Below, piece by piece: positions 35,092 to 47,131 of a stretch of DNA of 64,000 bases; position 1 is the stretch's first letter, and every line of letters begins with the position of its first letter. The DNA is taken from positions 13,209,001 to 13,273,000 of the forward strand of contig OU612066.1 of the NCBI GenBank assembly GCA_914767715.1. The letters are read 5' to 3'. The notes beneath the pieces are model-generated. The model saw only the letters and a list, made by a program, of their open reading frames with translations. It was not told the DNA's origin and searched no databases. The stretch comes from Membranipora membranacea (Eukaryota > Bryozoa > Gymnolaemata > Cheilostomatida > Membraniporidae). Both the position numbers and the translations under genes were made by a program.

Positions 35092-35426
35092 ATGCTTTTT
35101 TTTCGGCCAGATCAAAAAATAGATTTGCTTCTAACTAACCTCATAAAGAGGAGCAACTCCTGCTCATCTCGAATCTGCAGACCGTTTGGCTCTGCGGCTT
35201 TTCGTTCTCCGTCAGCGTCCGTTTTAATTAGGGCCACTTTTGCTATAAAAAAACATGCCAAACGGCAGCATCGAAAAATTAAATCTCTGTTGGATTGTTA
35301 TCAAACTCCGACCAGTTAAAGCTCTTATTGCCCTCATTCAACACGCCGAATATTGGAATCCTCGGATTAACAGGGGGGTCACAACGCTGACTTGAAAATC
35401 CAAAAATTATACCAAGGGAGGGTATC
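35092..35426 (+). repeat. Hybrid monomer at the domain III/IV boundary
   Basis: The 5' part has CATAAAGAGG like 27044 and 19666. The 3' part has GGATTGTTATC, a state otherwise confined to domain IV (36429, 38100, 38768 and others). The switch lies between about 35150 and 35297. CAGTTAAAGC, which places a stop in the spurious frame, is private. Confidence 0.7.
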
Positions 35427-35760
35427 ATGCTTTTTTTTCGGCCAGATCAAAAAATAGATTTGCTTCTAACTAACCTCATAAGGATGAGCAACTCCTGCTC
35501 ATCTCGAATCTGCAGACCGTTTGGCTCTGCGGCTTTTCGTTCTCCGTCAGCGTCCGTTTTAATTAGGGCCACTTTTGCTTTAAAAAAACATGCCAAAGGC
35601 AGCATCGAAAATTTAAATCTCTGTTAGATTCTTATCAAACTCCGACCAGTTCAAGCTCTTATTGCCCTCATTAAACACGCCGAATATTGGAATCCTCGGA
35701 TTAACAGGGGGGTCACAACGCTGACTTGAAAATCCAAAAACTATACCAAGGGAGGGTATC

Positions 35761-38700
35761 ATGCTTTTTTTTCGGCCAGATCAAAAAATAGATTTGCTTC
35801 TAACTAACCTCATAAGGAGGAGCAACTCCTGCTCATCTCGAATCTGCAGACCGTTTGGCTCTGCGGCTTTTCGTTCTCCGTCAGCGTCCGTTTTAATTAG
35901 GGCGACTTTTGCTATAAAAAAACATGCCAAAGGCAGTTTCGAAAATTTAAATCTCTGTTGGATTCTTATCAAACTCCGACCAGCTCAAGCTCTTATTGCC
36001 CTCATTCAACACGCCGAATATTGGAATCCTCGGATTAACAGGGGGTCACAGCGCTGACTTGAAAATCCAAAACTTATACCAAGGGAGGGTATCATGCTTT
36101 TTTTTCGGCCAGATCAAAAAATAGATTTGCTTCTAACTAACCTCATAAGGAGGAGCAACTCCTGCTCATCTCGAATCTGCAGACCGTTTGGCTCTGCGGC
36201 TTTTCGTTCTCCGTCAGCGTCCGTTTTAATTAGGGCCACTTTTGCTATAAAAAAACATGCCAAACGGCAGCATCGAAAAATTAAATCTCTGTTGGATTCT
36301 TAGCAAACTCCGACCAGTTCAAGCTCTTATTGCCCTCATTCAACACGCCGAATATTGGAATCCTCGGATTAACAGGGGGGTCACAACGCTGACTTGAAAA
36401 TCCAAAAATTATACCAAGGGAGGGTATCATGCTTTTTTTTCGGCCAGATCAAGAAATAGATTTGCTTCTAACTAACCTCATAAGGAGGAGCAACTCCTGC
36501 TCATCTCGTATCTGCAAACCGTTTGGCTCTGCGGCTTTTCGTTCTCCGTCAGCGTCCGTTTTAATTAGGGCCACTTTTGCTATAAAAAAACATGCCAAAC
36601 GGCAGCATCGAAAAATTAAATCTCTGTTGGATTGTTATCAAACTCCGATCAGTTCAAGCTCTTATTGCCCTCATTCAACACGCCGAATATTGGAATCCTC
36701 GGATTAACAGGGGGGTCACAACGCTGACTTGAAAATCCAAAAATTATACCAAGGGAGGGTATCATGCTTTTTTTTCGGCCAGATCAAAAAATAGATTTGC
36801 TTCTAACTAACCTCATAAGGATGAGCAACTCCTGCTCATCTCGAATCTGCAGACCGTTTGGCTCTGCGGCTTTTCGTTCTCCGTCAGCGTCCGTTTTAAT
36901 TAGGGCCACTTTTGCTTTAAAAAAACATGCCAAAGGCAGCATCGAAAATTTAAATCTCTGTTGGATTCTTATCAAACTCCTACCAGTTCAAGCTCTTATT
37001 GCCCTCATTCATTACGCCGAATATTGGAATCCTTGGATTAACAGGGGGGTCACAATGCTGACTTGAAAATCCAAAAATTATACCAAGGGAGGGTATCATG
37101 CTTTTTTTTCGGCCAGATCAAGAAATAGATTTGCTTCTAACTAACCTCATAAGGAGGAGCAACTCCTGCTCATCTCGTATCTGCAGACCGTTTGGCTCTG
37201 CGGCTTTTCGTTCTCCGTCAGCGTCCGTTTTAATTAGGGCGACTTTTGCTATAAAAAGACATGCCAAAGGCAGCATCGAAAATTTAAATCTCTGTTGGAT
37301 TCTTATCAAACTCCGACCAGTTCAAGCTCTTATTGCCCTCATTAAACACGCCGAATATTGGAATCCTCGGATTAACAGGGGGGTCACAATGCTGACTTGA
37401 AAATCCAAAAATTATACCAAGGGAGGGTATCATGTTTTTTTTTTCGGCCAGATCAAGAAATAGATTTGCTTCTAACTAACCTCATAAGGAGGAGCAACTC
37501 CTGCTCATCTCGTATCTGCAGACCGTTTGGCTCTGCGGCTTTTCGTTCTCCGTCAGCGTCCGTTTTAATTAGGGCGACTTTTGCTATAAAAAGACATGCC
37601 AAAGGCAGCATCGAAAATTTAAATCTCTGTTAGATTCTTATCAAACTCCGACCAGTTCAAGCTCTTATTGCCCTCATTCAACACGCAGAATATTGGAATC
37701 CTCGGATTAACAGGGGGGTCACAACGCTGACTTGAAAATCCAAAAATTATACCAAGGGAGGGTATCATGCTTTTTTTTCGGCCAGATCAAAAAATAGATT
37801 TGCTTCCAACTAACCTCATATGGAGGAGCAACTCCTGCTCATCTCGAATCTGCAGACCGTTTGGCTCTGCGGCTTTTCGTTCTCCGTCAGCGTCCGTTTT
37901 TATTAGGGCGACTTTTGCTATAAAAAAACATGCCGAAGGCAGCATCGAAAATTTAAATCTCTGTTGGATTCTTATCAAACTCCGACCAGCTCAAGCTCTT
38001 ATTGCCCTCATTCAACACGCCGAATATTGGTATCCTTGGATTAACAGGGGGTCACAGCGCTGACTTGAAAATCCAAAACTTATACCAAGGGAGGGTATCA
38101 TGCTTTTTTTTCGGCCAGATCAAAAAATAGATTTGCTTCTAACTAACCTCATAAGGAGGAGCAACTCCTGCTCATCTCGAATCTGCAGACCGTTTGGCTC
38201 TGCGGCTTTTCGTTCTCCGTCAGCGTCCGTTTTAATTAGGGCCACTTTTGCTATAAAAAAACATGCCAAACGGCAGCATCGAAAAATTAAATCTCTGTTG
38301 GATTGTTATCAAACTCCGACCAGTTCAAGCTCTTATTGCCCTCATTCAACACGCCGAATATTGGAATCCTCGGATTAACAGGGGGGTCACAACGCTGACT
38401 TGAAAATCCAAAAATTATACCAAGGGAGGGTATCATGCTTTTTTTTCGGCCAGATCAAAAAATAGATTTGCTTCTAACTAACCTCATAAGGAGGAGCAAC
38501 TCCTGCTCATCTCGAATCTGCAGACCGTTTGGCTCTGCGGCTTTTCGTTCTCCGTCAGCGTCCGTTTTAATTAGGGCGACTTTTGCTATAAAAAAACATG
38601 CCAAAGGCAGCATCGAAAATTTAAATCTCTGTTGGATTCTTATCAAACTCCGACCAGCTCAAGCTCTTATTGCCCTCATTCAACACGCCGAATATTGGAA

Positions 38701-41700
38701 TCCTCGGATTAACAGGGGGTCACAGCGCTGACTTGAAAATCCAAAACTTATACCAAGGGAGGGTATCATGCTTTTTTTTCGGCCAGATCAAAAAATAGAT
38801 TTGCTTCTAACTAACCTCATAAGGAGGAGCAACTCCTGCTCATCTCGAATCTGCAGACCGTTTGGCTCTGCGGCTTTTCGTTCTCCGTCAGCGTCCGTTT
38901 TAATTAGGGCCACTTTTGCTATAAAAAAACATGCCAAACGGCAGCATTGAAAAATTAAATCTCTGTTGGATTGTTATCAAACTCCGACCAGTTCAAGCTC
39001 TTATTGCCCTCATTCAACACGCCGAATATTGGAATCCTCGGATTAACAGGGGGGTCACAACGCTGACTTGAAAATCCAAAAATTATACCAAGGGAGGGTA
39101 TCATGCTTTTTTTTCGGCCAGATCAAAAAATAGATTTTCTTCTAACTAACCTCATAAGGAGGAGGAACTCCTGCTCATCTCGAATCTGCAGACCGTTTGG
39201 CTCTGCGGCTTTTTCGTTCTCCGTCAGCGTCCGTTTTAATTACGGCCACTTTTGCTTTAAAAAAACATGCCAAAGGCAGCATCGAAAATTTAAATCTCTG
39301 TTGGATTCTTATCAAACTCCGACCAGCTCAAGCTCTTATTGCCCTCATTCAACACGCCGAATATTGGAATCCTCGGATTAACAGGGGGTCACAGCGCTGA
39401 CTTGAAAATCCAAAACTTATACCAAGGGAGGGTATCATGCTTTTTTTTCGGCCAGATCAAAAAATAGATTTGCTTCTAACTAACCTCATAAGGAGGAGCA
39501 ACTCCTGCTCATCTCGAATCTGCAGACCGTTTGGCTCTGCGGCTTTTCGTTCTCCGTCAGCGTCCGTTTTAATTAGGGCCACTTTTGCTATAAAAAAACA
39601 TGCCAAACGGCAGCATCGAAAAATTAAATCTCTGTTGGATTCTTATCAAACTCCGACCAGTTCAAGCTCTTATTGCCCTCATTCAACACGCCCAATATTG
39701 GAATCCTCGGATTAACAGGGGGGTCACAACGCTGACTTGAAAATCCAAAAATTATACCAAGGGAGGGTATCATGCTTTTTTTTCGGCCAGATCAAAAAAT
39801 AGATTTGCTTCTAACTAACCTCATAAGGAGGAGCAACTCCTGCTCATCTCGAATCTGCAGACCGTTTGGCTCTGCGGCTTTTCGTTCTCCGTCAGCGTCC
39901 GTTTTAATTAGGGCGACTTTTGCTATAAAAAAACATGCCAAAGGCAGCTTCGAAAATTTAAATCTCTGTTGGATTCTTATCAAACTCCGACCAGCTCAAG
40001 CTCTTATTGCCCTCATTCAACACGCCGAATATTGGAATCCTCGGATTAACAGGGGGTCACAGCGCTGACTTGAAAATCCAAAACTTATACCAAGGGAGGG
40101 TATCATGCTTTTTTTTCGGCCAGATCAAAAAATAGATTTGCTTCTAACTAACCTCATAAGGAGGAGCAACTCCTGCTCATCTCGAATCTGCAGACCGTTT
40201 GGCTCTGCGGCTTTTCGTTCTCCGTCAGCGTCCGTTTTAATTAGGGCCACTTTTGCTATAAAAAAACATGCCAAACGGCAGCATCGAAAAATTAAATCTC
40301 TGTTGGATTCTTAGCAAACTCCGACCAGTTCAAGCTCTTATTGCCCTCATTCAACACGCCGAATATTGGAATCCTCGGATTAACAGGGGGGTCACAACGC
40401 TGACTTGAAAATCCAAAAATTATACCAAGGGAGGGTATCATGCTTTTTTTTCGGCCAGATCAAGAAATAGATTTGCTTCTAACTAACCTCATAAGGAGGA
40501 GCAACTCCTGCTAATCTCGTATCTGCAAACCGTTTGGCTCTGCGGCTTTTCGTTCTCCGTCAGCGTCCGTTTTAATTAGGGCCACTTTTGCTATAAAAAA
40601 ACATGCCAAACGGCAGCATCGAAAAATTAAATCTCTGTTGGATTGTTATCAAACTCCGATCAGTTCAAGCTCTTATTGCCCTCATTCAACACGCCGAATA
40701 TTGGAATCCTCGGATTAACAGGGGGGTCACAACGCTGACTTGAAAATCCAAAAATTATACCAAGGGAGGGTATCATGCTTTTTTTTCGGCCAGATCAAGA
40801 AATAGATTTGCTTCTAACTAACCTCATAAGGAGGAGCAACTCCTGCTAATCTCGTATCTGCAAACCGTTTGGCTCTGCGGCTTTTCGTTCTCCGTCAGCG
40901 TCCGTTTTAATTAGGGCCACTTTTGCTATAAAAAAACATGCCAAACGGCAGCATCGAAAAATTAAATCTCTGTTGGATTGTTATCAAACTCCGATCAGTT
41001 CAAGCTCTTATTGCCCTCATTCAACACGCCGAATATTGGAATCCTCGGATTAACAGGGGGGTCACAACGCTGACTTGAAAATCCAAAAATTATACCAAGG
41101 GAGGGTATCATGCTTTTTTTTCGGCCAGATCAAAAAATAGATTTGCTTCTAACTAACCTCATAAGGATGAGCAACTCCTGCTCATCTCGAATCTGCAGAC
41201 CGTTTGGCTCTGCGGCTTTTCGTTCTCCGTCAGCGTCCGTTTTAATTAGGGCCACTTTTGCTTTAAAAAAACATGCCAAAGGCAGCATCGAAAATTTAAA
41301 TCTCTGTTGGATTCTTATCAAACTCCGACCAGTTCAAGCTCTTATTGCCCTCATTCATTACGCCGAATATTGGAATCCTTGGATTAACAGGGGGGTCACA
41401 ATGCTGACTTGAAAATCCAAAAATTATACCAAGGGAGGGTATCATGCTTTTTTTTCGGCCAGATCAAGAAATAGATTTGCTTCTAACTAACCTCATAAGG
41501 AGGAGCCACTCCTGCTCATCTCGTATCTGCAGACCGTTTGGCTCTGCGGCTTTTCGTTCTCCGTCAGCGTCCGTTTTAATTAGGGCGACTTTTGCTATAA
41601 AAAGACATGCCAAAGGCAGCATCAAAAATTTAAATCTCTGTTGGATTCTTATCAAACTCCGACCAGTTCAAGCTCTTATTGCCCTCATTAAACACGCCGA

Positions 41701-43670
41701 ATATTGGAATCCTCGGATTAACAGGGGGGTCACAATGCTGACTTGAAAATCCAAAAATTATACCAAGGGAGGGTATCATGTTTTTTTTTTCGGCCAGATC
41801 AAGAAATAGATTTGCTTCTAACTAACCTCATAAGGAGGAGCAACTCCTGCTCATCTCGTATCTGCAGACCGTTTGGCTCTGCGGCTTTTCGTTCTCCGTC
41901 AGCGTCCGTTTTAATTAGGGCGACTTTTGCTATAAAAAGACATGCCAAAGGCAGCATCGAAAATTTAAATCTCTGTTAGATTCTTATCAAACTCCGACCA
42001 GTTCAAGCTCTTATTGCCCTCATTCAACACGCAGAATATTGGAATCCTCGGATTAACAGGGGGGTCACAACGCTGACTTGAAAATCCAAAAATTATACCA
42101 AGGGAGGGTATCATGCTTTTTTTTCGGCCAGATCAAAAAATAGATTTGCTTCCAACTAACCTCATAAGGAGGAGCAACTCCTGCTCATCTCGAATCTGCA
42201 GACCGTTTGGCTCTGCGGCTTTTCGTTCTCCGTCAGCGTCCGTTTTAATTAGGGCGACTTTTGCTATAAAAAAACATGCCGAAGGCAGCATCGAAAATTT
42301 AAATCTCTGTTGGATTCTTATCAAACTCCGACCAGCTCAAGCTCTTATTGCCCTCATTCAACACGCCGAATATTGGTATCCTTGGATTAACAGGGGGTCA
42401 CAGCGCTGACTTGAAAATCCAAAACTTATACCAAGGGAGGGTATCATGCTTTTTTTTCGGCCTGATCAAAAAATAGATTTGCTTCTAACTAACCTCATAA
42501 GGAGGAGCAACTCCTGCTCATCTCGAATCTGCAGACCGTTTGGCTCTGCGGCTTTTCGTTCTCCGTCAGCGTCCGTTTTAATTAGGGCCACTTTTGCTAT
42601 AAAAAAACATGCCAAACGGCAGCATCGAAAAATTAAATCTCTGTTGGATTGTTATCAAACTCCGACCAGTTCAAGCTCTTATTGCCCTCATTCAACACGC
42701 CGAATATTGGAATCCTCGGATTAACAGGGGGGTCACAACGCTGACTTGAAAATCCAAAAATTATACCAAGGGAGGGTATCATGCTTTTTTTTCGGCCAGA
42801 TCAAAAAATAGATTTGCTTCTAACGAACCTCATAAGGAGGAGCAACTCCTGCTCATCTCGAATCTGCAGACCGTTTGGCTCTGCGGCTTTTCGTTCTCCG
42901 TCAGCGTCCGTTTTAATTAGGGCGACTTTTGCTATAAAAAAACATGCCAAAGGCAGCATCGAAAATTTAAATCTCTGTTGGATTCTTATCAAACTCCGAC
43001 CAGCTCAAGCTCTTATTGCCCTCATTCAACACGCCGAATATTGGAATCCTCGGATTAACAGGGGGTCACAGCGCTGACTTGAAAATCCAAAACTTATACC
43101 AAGGGAGGGTATCATGCTTTTTTTTCGGCCAGATCAAAAAATAGATTTGCTTCTAACTAACCTCATAAGGAGGAGCAACTCCTGCTCATCTCGAATCTGC
43201 AGACCGTTTGGCTCTGCGGCTTTTCGTTCTCCGTCAGCGTCCGTTTTAATTAGGGCCACTTTTGCTATAAAAAAACATGCCAAACGGCAGCATTGAAAAA
43301 TTAAATCTCTGTTGGATTGTTATCAAACTCCGACCAGTTCAAGCTCTTATTGCCCTCATTCAACACGCCGAATATTGGAATCCTCGGATTAACAGGGGGG
43401 TCACAACGCTGACTTGAAAATCCAAAAATTATACCAAGGGAGGGTATCATGCTTTTTTTTCGGCCAGATCAAAAAATAGATTTTCTTCTAACTAACCTCA
43501 TAAGGAGGAGGAACTCCTGCTCATCTCGAATCTGCAGACCGTTTGGCTCTGCGGCTTTTTCGTTCTCCGTCAGCGTCCGTTTTAATTACGGCCACTTTTG
43601 CTTTAAAAAAACATGCCAAAGGCAGCATCGAAAATTTAAATCTCTGTTGGATTCTTATCAAACTCCGACC
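35761..43670 (+). repeat. 12/13-monomer higher-order repeat, two copies
   Basis: 35761-36763 recurs at 39772-40774 (offset 4,011 bp, 12 monomers), and 36764 to about 39330 recurs at 41110 to about 43670 (offset 4,346 bp, 13 monomers). Shared rare states: GATTCTTAGC (36094/40105), CTGCAAACCG (36429/40440), CATTCATTACGCC (36764/41110), AAAAAGACATGCC (37098/41444), GTTAGATTC with CGCAGAAT (37432/41778), GCTTCCAAC with GGTATCCTTGG (37767/42113), CAGCATTGAAAA (38768/43114) and GATTTTCTTC with GGCTTTTTCG (39103/43449). The offset grows by one monomer because one unit is duplicated in the second copy. Confidence 0.9.
40440..41109 (+). repeat. Single monomer duplicated in tandem (40440 and 40775)
   Basis: Both units carry CTGCTAATCTCG, CTGCAAACCG, GGATTGTTATC and CCGATCAGTTC and look identical by eye. 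The counterpart in the other higher-order copy, 36429, is single and reads CTGCTCATCTCG. The C-to-A change therefore came before the duplication, and the duplication came after the two higher-order copies separated. Confidence 0.85.
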
Positions 43671-43783
43671 AGTTCAAGCTCTTATTGCCCTCATTCATTA
43701 CGCCGAATATTGGAATCCTTGGATTATCAGGGGGGTCACAATGCTGACTTGAAAATCCAAAAATTATACCAAGGGAGGGTATC
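43449..43783 (+). repeat. Hybrid monomer ending the 12/13-monomer block
   Basis: The 5' part (GATTTTCTTC, GGAGGAGGAAC, GGCTTTTTCG, ATTACGGCC) matches 39103. The 3' part (CAGTTCAAGC, CATTCATTACGCC, CCTTGG, CACAATGCTG) matches 36764/41110, where 39103 has CAGCTCAAGC and CATTCAACACGCC. The switch falls between about 43590 and 43673. ATTATCAGG is private. Confidence 0.75.
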
Positions 43784-44116
43784 ATGCTTTTTTTTCGGCC
43801 AGATCAAGAAATAGATTTGCTTCTAACTAACCTCATAAGGAGGAGCAACTCCTGCTCATCTCGTATCTGCAGACCGTTTGGCTCTGCGGCTTTTCGTTCT
43901 CCGTCAGCGTCCGTTTTAATTAGGGCGACTTTTGCTATAAAAAGACATGCCAAAGGCAGCATCGAAAATTTAAATCTCTGTTGGATTCTTATCAAACTCC
44001 GACCAGCTCAAGCTCTTATTGCCCTCATTCAACACGCCGAATATTGGAATCCTCGGATTAACAGGGGGTCACAGCGCTGACTTGAAAATCCAAAACTTAT
44101 ACCAAGGGAGGGTATC
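43784..44116 (+). repeat. Second hybrid monomer next to the block end
   Basis: It begins as the 37098/41444 type (CAAGAAATAG, CTCGTATCTG, GGGCGAC, AAAAAGACATGCC) and ends as the 38435/39772 type (CAGCTCAAGC, GGGGGTCACAGC). The switch lies between about 43944 and 44007. It directly follows another hybrid, so two exchanges happened within about 400 bp. Confidence 0.7.
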
Positions 44117-46793
44117 ATGCTTTTTTTTCGGCCAGATCAAAAAATAGATTTGCTTCTAACTAACCTCATAAGGAGGAGCAACTCCTGCTCATCTCGAATC
44201 TGCAGACCGTTTGGCTCTGCAGCTTTTTGTTCTCCGTCAGCGTCCGTTTTAATTAGGGCCACTTTTGCTATAAAAAAACATGCCAAACGGCAGCATCGAA
44301 AAATTAAATCTCTGTTGGATTGTTATCAAACTCCGACCAGTTCAAGCTCTTATTGCCCTCATTCAACACGCCGAATATTGGAATCCTCGGATTAACAGGG
44401 GGTCACAGCGCTGACTTGAAAATCCAAAACTTATACCAAGGGAGGGTATCATGCTTTTTTTTCGGCCAGATCAAAAAATAGATTTGCTTCTAACTAACCT
44501 CATAAGGAGGAGCAACTCCTGCTCATCTCGAATCTGCAGACCGTTTGGCTCTGCGGCTTTTCGTTCTCCGTCAGCGTCCGATATAATTAGGGCCACTTTT
44601 GCTATAAAAAAACATGCCAAACGGCAGCTCTGAAAAATTAAATCTCTGTTGGATTGTTATCAAACTCCGACCAGTTCAAGCTCTTATTGCCCTCATTCAA
44701 CACGCCAAATATTGGAATCCTCGGATTAACAGGGGGGTCACAACGCTGACTTGAAAATCCAAAAATTAGACCAAGGGAGGGTATCATTCTTTTTTTTCGG
44801 CCAGATCAAAAAATAGATTTGCTTCTAACTAACCTCATAAGGAGGAGGAACTCCTGCTCATCTCGAATCTGCAGACCGTTTGGCTCTGCGGCTTTTCGTT
44901 CTCCGTCAGCGTCCGTTTTAATTAGGGCCACTTTTGCTTTAAAAAAACATGCCAAAGGCAGCATCGAAAATTTAAATCTCTGTTGGATTCTTATCAAACT
45001 CCGACCAGTTCAAGCTCTTATTGCCCTCATTCATTACGCCGAATATTGGAATCCTTGGATTAACAGGGGGGTCACAATGCTGACTTGAAAATCCAAAAAT
45101 TATACCAAGGGAGGGTATCATGCTTTTTTTTCGGCCAGATCAAAAAATAGGTTTGCTTCTAACTAACCTCATAAGGAGGAGCAACTCCTGCTCATCTCGA
45201 ATCTGCAGACCGTTTGGCTCTGCGGCTTTTCGTTCTCCGTCAGCGTCCGTCTTAATTAGGGCCACTTTTGCAATAAAAAAACATGCCAAACGGCAGCATC
45301 GAAAAATTAAATCTCTGTTAGATTCATATCAAACTCCGACCAGTTCAAGCTCTTATTGCCCTCATTCAACACGCCGAATATTGGAATCCTCGGATTAACA
45401 GGGGGGTCACAATGCTGACTTGAAAATCCAAAACTTATACCAAGGGAGGGTATCATGTTTCTTTTTCGGCCAGATCAAGAAATAGATTTGCTTCTCACTA
45501 ACCTCATAAGGAGGAGCAACTCCTGCTCATCTCGTATCTGCAGACCGTTTGGCTCTGCGGCTTTTCGTTCTCCGTCAGCGTCCGTTTTAATTAGGGCCAC
45601 TTTTGCTATAAAAAAACATGCCAAACGGCAGCATCGAAAAATTAAATCTCTGTTGGATTCTTATCAAACTCCGACCAGTTCAAGCTCTTATTGCCCTCAT
45701 TCAACACGCCGAATATTGGAATCCTCGGAATAACAGGGGGGTCACAACGCTGACTTGAAAATCCAAAAATTATACCAAGGGAGGGTATCATGCTTTTTTT
45801 TCGGCCAGATCAAAAAATAGATTTGCTTCTAACTAACCTCATAAGGAGGAGCAACTCCTGCTCATCTCGAATCTGCAGACCGTTTGGCTCTGCGGCTTTT
45901 CGTTCTCCGTCAACGTCCGTTTTAATTAGGGCGACTTTTGCTATAAAAAAACATGCCAAAGGCAGCATCGAAAATTTAAATCTCTGTTGGATTCTTATCA
46001 AACTCCGACCAGCTCAAGCTCTTATTGCCCTCATTCAACACGCCGAATATTGGAATCCTCGGATTAACAGGGGGTCACAGCGCTGACTTGAAAATCCAAA
46101 ACTTATACCAAGGGAGGGTATCATGCTTTTTTTTTCGGCCAGATCAAAAAATAGATTTGCTTCTAACTAACCTCATAAGGAGGAGCAACTCCTGCTCATC
46201 TCGAATCTGCAGACCGTTTGGCTCTGCGGCTTTTCGTTCTCCGTCAGCGTCCGTTTTAATTAGGGCCACTTTTGCTATAAAAAAACATGCCAAACGGCAG
46301 CATCGAAAAATTAAATCTCTGTTGGATTGTTATCAAACTCCGACCAGTTCAAGCTCTTATTGCCCTCATTCAACACGCCGAATATTGGAATCCTCGGATT
46401 AACAGGGGGGTCACAACGCTGACTTGAAAATCCAAAAATTATACCAAGGGAGGGTATCATGCTTTTTTTTCGGCCAGATCAAAAAATAGATTTGCTTCTA
46501 ACTAACCTCATAAGGAGGAGCAACTCCTGCTCATCTCGAATCTGCAGACCGTTTGGCTCTGCGGCTTTTCGTTCTCCGTCAGCGTCCGTTTTAATTAGGG
46601 CCACTTTTGCTATAAAAAAACATGCCAAAAGGCAGCATCGAAAAATTAAATCTCTGTTGGATTCTTATCAAACTCCGACCAGTTCAAGCTCTTATTGCCC
46701 TCATTCAACACGCCGAATATTGGAATCTTCGGATTAACAGGGGGGTCACAACGCTGACTTGAAAATCCAAAAATTATACCAAGGGAGGGTATC

Positions 46794-47131
46794 ATGCTTT
46801 TTTTTCGGCCAGATCAAAAATAGATTTGCTTCTAACTAACCTCATAAGGAGGAGCAACTCCTGCTCATCTCGAATCTGCAGACCGTTTGGCTCTGCGGCT
46901 TTTCGTTCTCTGTCAGCGTCCGTTTCAATTAGGGCCACTTTTGCTATAAAAAAACATGCCAAAAGGCAGCATCGAAAAATTAAATCTCTGTTGGATTCTT
47001 ATCAAACTCCGACCAGTTCAAACTCTTATTGCCCTCATTCAACACGCCGAATATTGGAATCCTCGGATTAACAGGGGGGTCACAACGCTGACTTGATAAT
47101 CCAAAAATTATACCAAGGGAGGGAGGGTATC
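46794..47131 (+). repeat. Monomer with 4-bp duplication in the GGGAGGG motif (338 bp)
   Basis: The motif before the next ATG reads GGGAGGGAGGGTATC instead of GGGAGGGTATC (about 47118-47130), a 4-bp slippage-type duplication seen only here. The unit also has CAAAAATAG with one A lost, giving a net length of 338 bp. The next monomer starts unusually (ATGCGTTTGTTTTGG). Confidence 0.85.

Larger units (their letters stand above)
18995..35290 (+). repeat. Domain III: recently amplified higher-order repeats
   Basis: Monomer starts: 18995, 19331, 19666, 20001, 20336, 20671, 21007, 21342, 21677, 22012, 22348, 22683, 23019, 23354, 23690, 24026, 24362, 24697, 25032, 25367, 25703, 26038, 26373, 26709, 27044, 27379, 27714, 28049, 28384, 28720, 29056, 29392, 29727, 30062, 30397, 30732, 31067, 31402, 31738, 32074, 32410, 32745, 33080, 33415, 33751, 34086, 34421, 34757, 35092. 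Types: GCAACTTTTTTTTGTCC with GAAGCAATAAATC; CTTGTTTTTCGGCCAAATC; CGGTCAGATC; CATAAAGAGG; GCGGCTATTCG; GCAACTGCTGC; and an A7 form of CAAAAAATAG. Most units carry AAAACTTATACC or AAAAACTATACC. Equivalent units are nearly identical across copies, so this is the youngest-looking part of the window. Confidence 0.85.
22700..35290 (+). repeat. Block of about 4.6 kb duplicated at an offset of 8,048 bp (24 monomers)
   Basis: About 22700-27300 recurs at about 30750-35290. Shared rare states include GCATCTCC with ATCGGAAAAT and CTCCTATTGCC (23019/31067), GGGGAGTCAC (23947/32023ish) and GAGCGACTCC (25367/33415 monomers). Differences seen by eye are few: CTTATGCC at about 24344, CAGCATCCG and CGCAGAAT in the 31067 monomer, CACTTGTGC at about 33894, GGGTAACAGC at about 35042 and an extra G after the A run at 22683. 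Before the block the neighbours differ (22348 versus 30397); after it, the 35092 monomer switches to domain IV sequence. Confidence 0.85.
35290..46458 (+). repeat. Domain IV: alternating 335- and 333/334-bp monomers, 12- to 13-monomer repeat
   Basis: Monomer starts: 35427, 35761, 36094, 36429, 36764, 37098, 37432, 37767, 38100, 38435, 38768, 39103, 39437, 39772, 40105, 40440, 40775, 41110, 41444, 41778, 42113, 42446, 42781, 43114, 43449, 43784, 44117, 44451, 44786, 45120, 45455, 45790, 46123. A major subtype has CCAAAGGCAGC (one base shorter) followed by GAAAATTTAAATC, which creates ATTTAAAT (SwaI). Many of these also have GGGCGACTTTT, CAGCTCAAGC and GGGGGTCACAGC (a second lost base). Other markers: CAAGAAATAG, CTCGTATCTG, GGATTGTTATC and CATTCATTACGCC. 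The ATG is ATT at 44786. Confidence 0.85.

Noticed and set aside
9962-35290. Retrotransposon or helitron origin of the monomer
   Set aside because: There are no terminal repeats, target-site duplications or recognisable polymerase, Rep or transposase fragments in any frame, and every copy is in tandem. An origin from a mobile element fragment cannot be excluded but has no support here.
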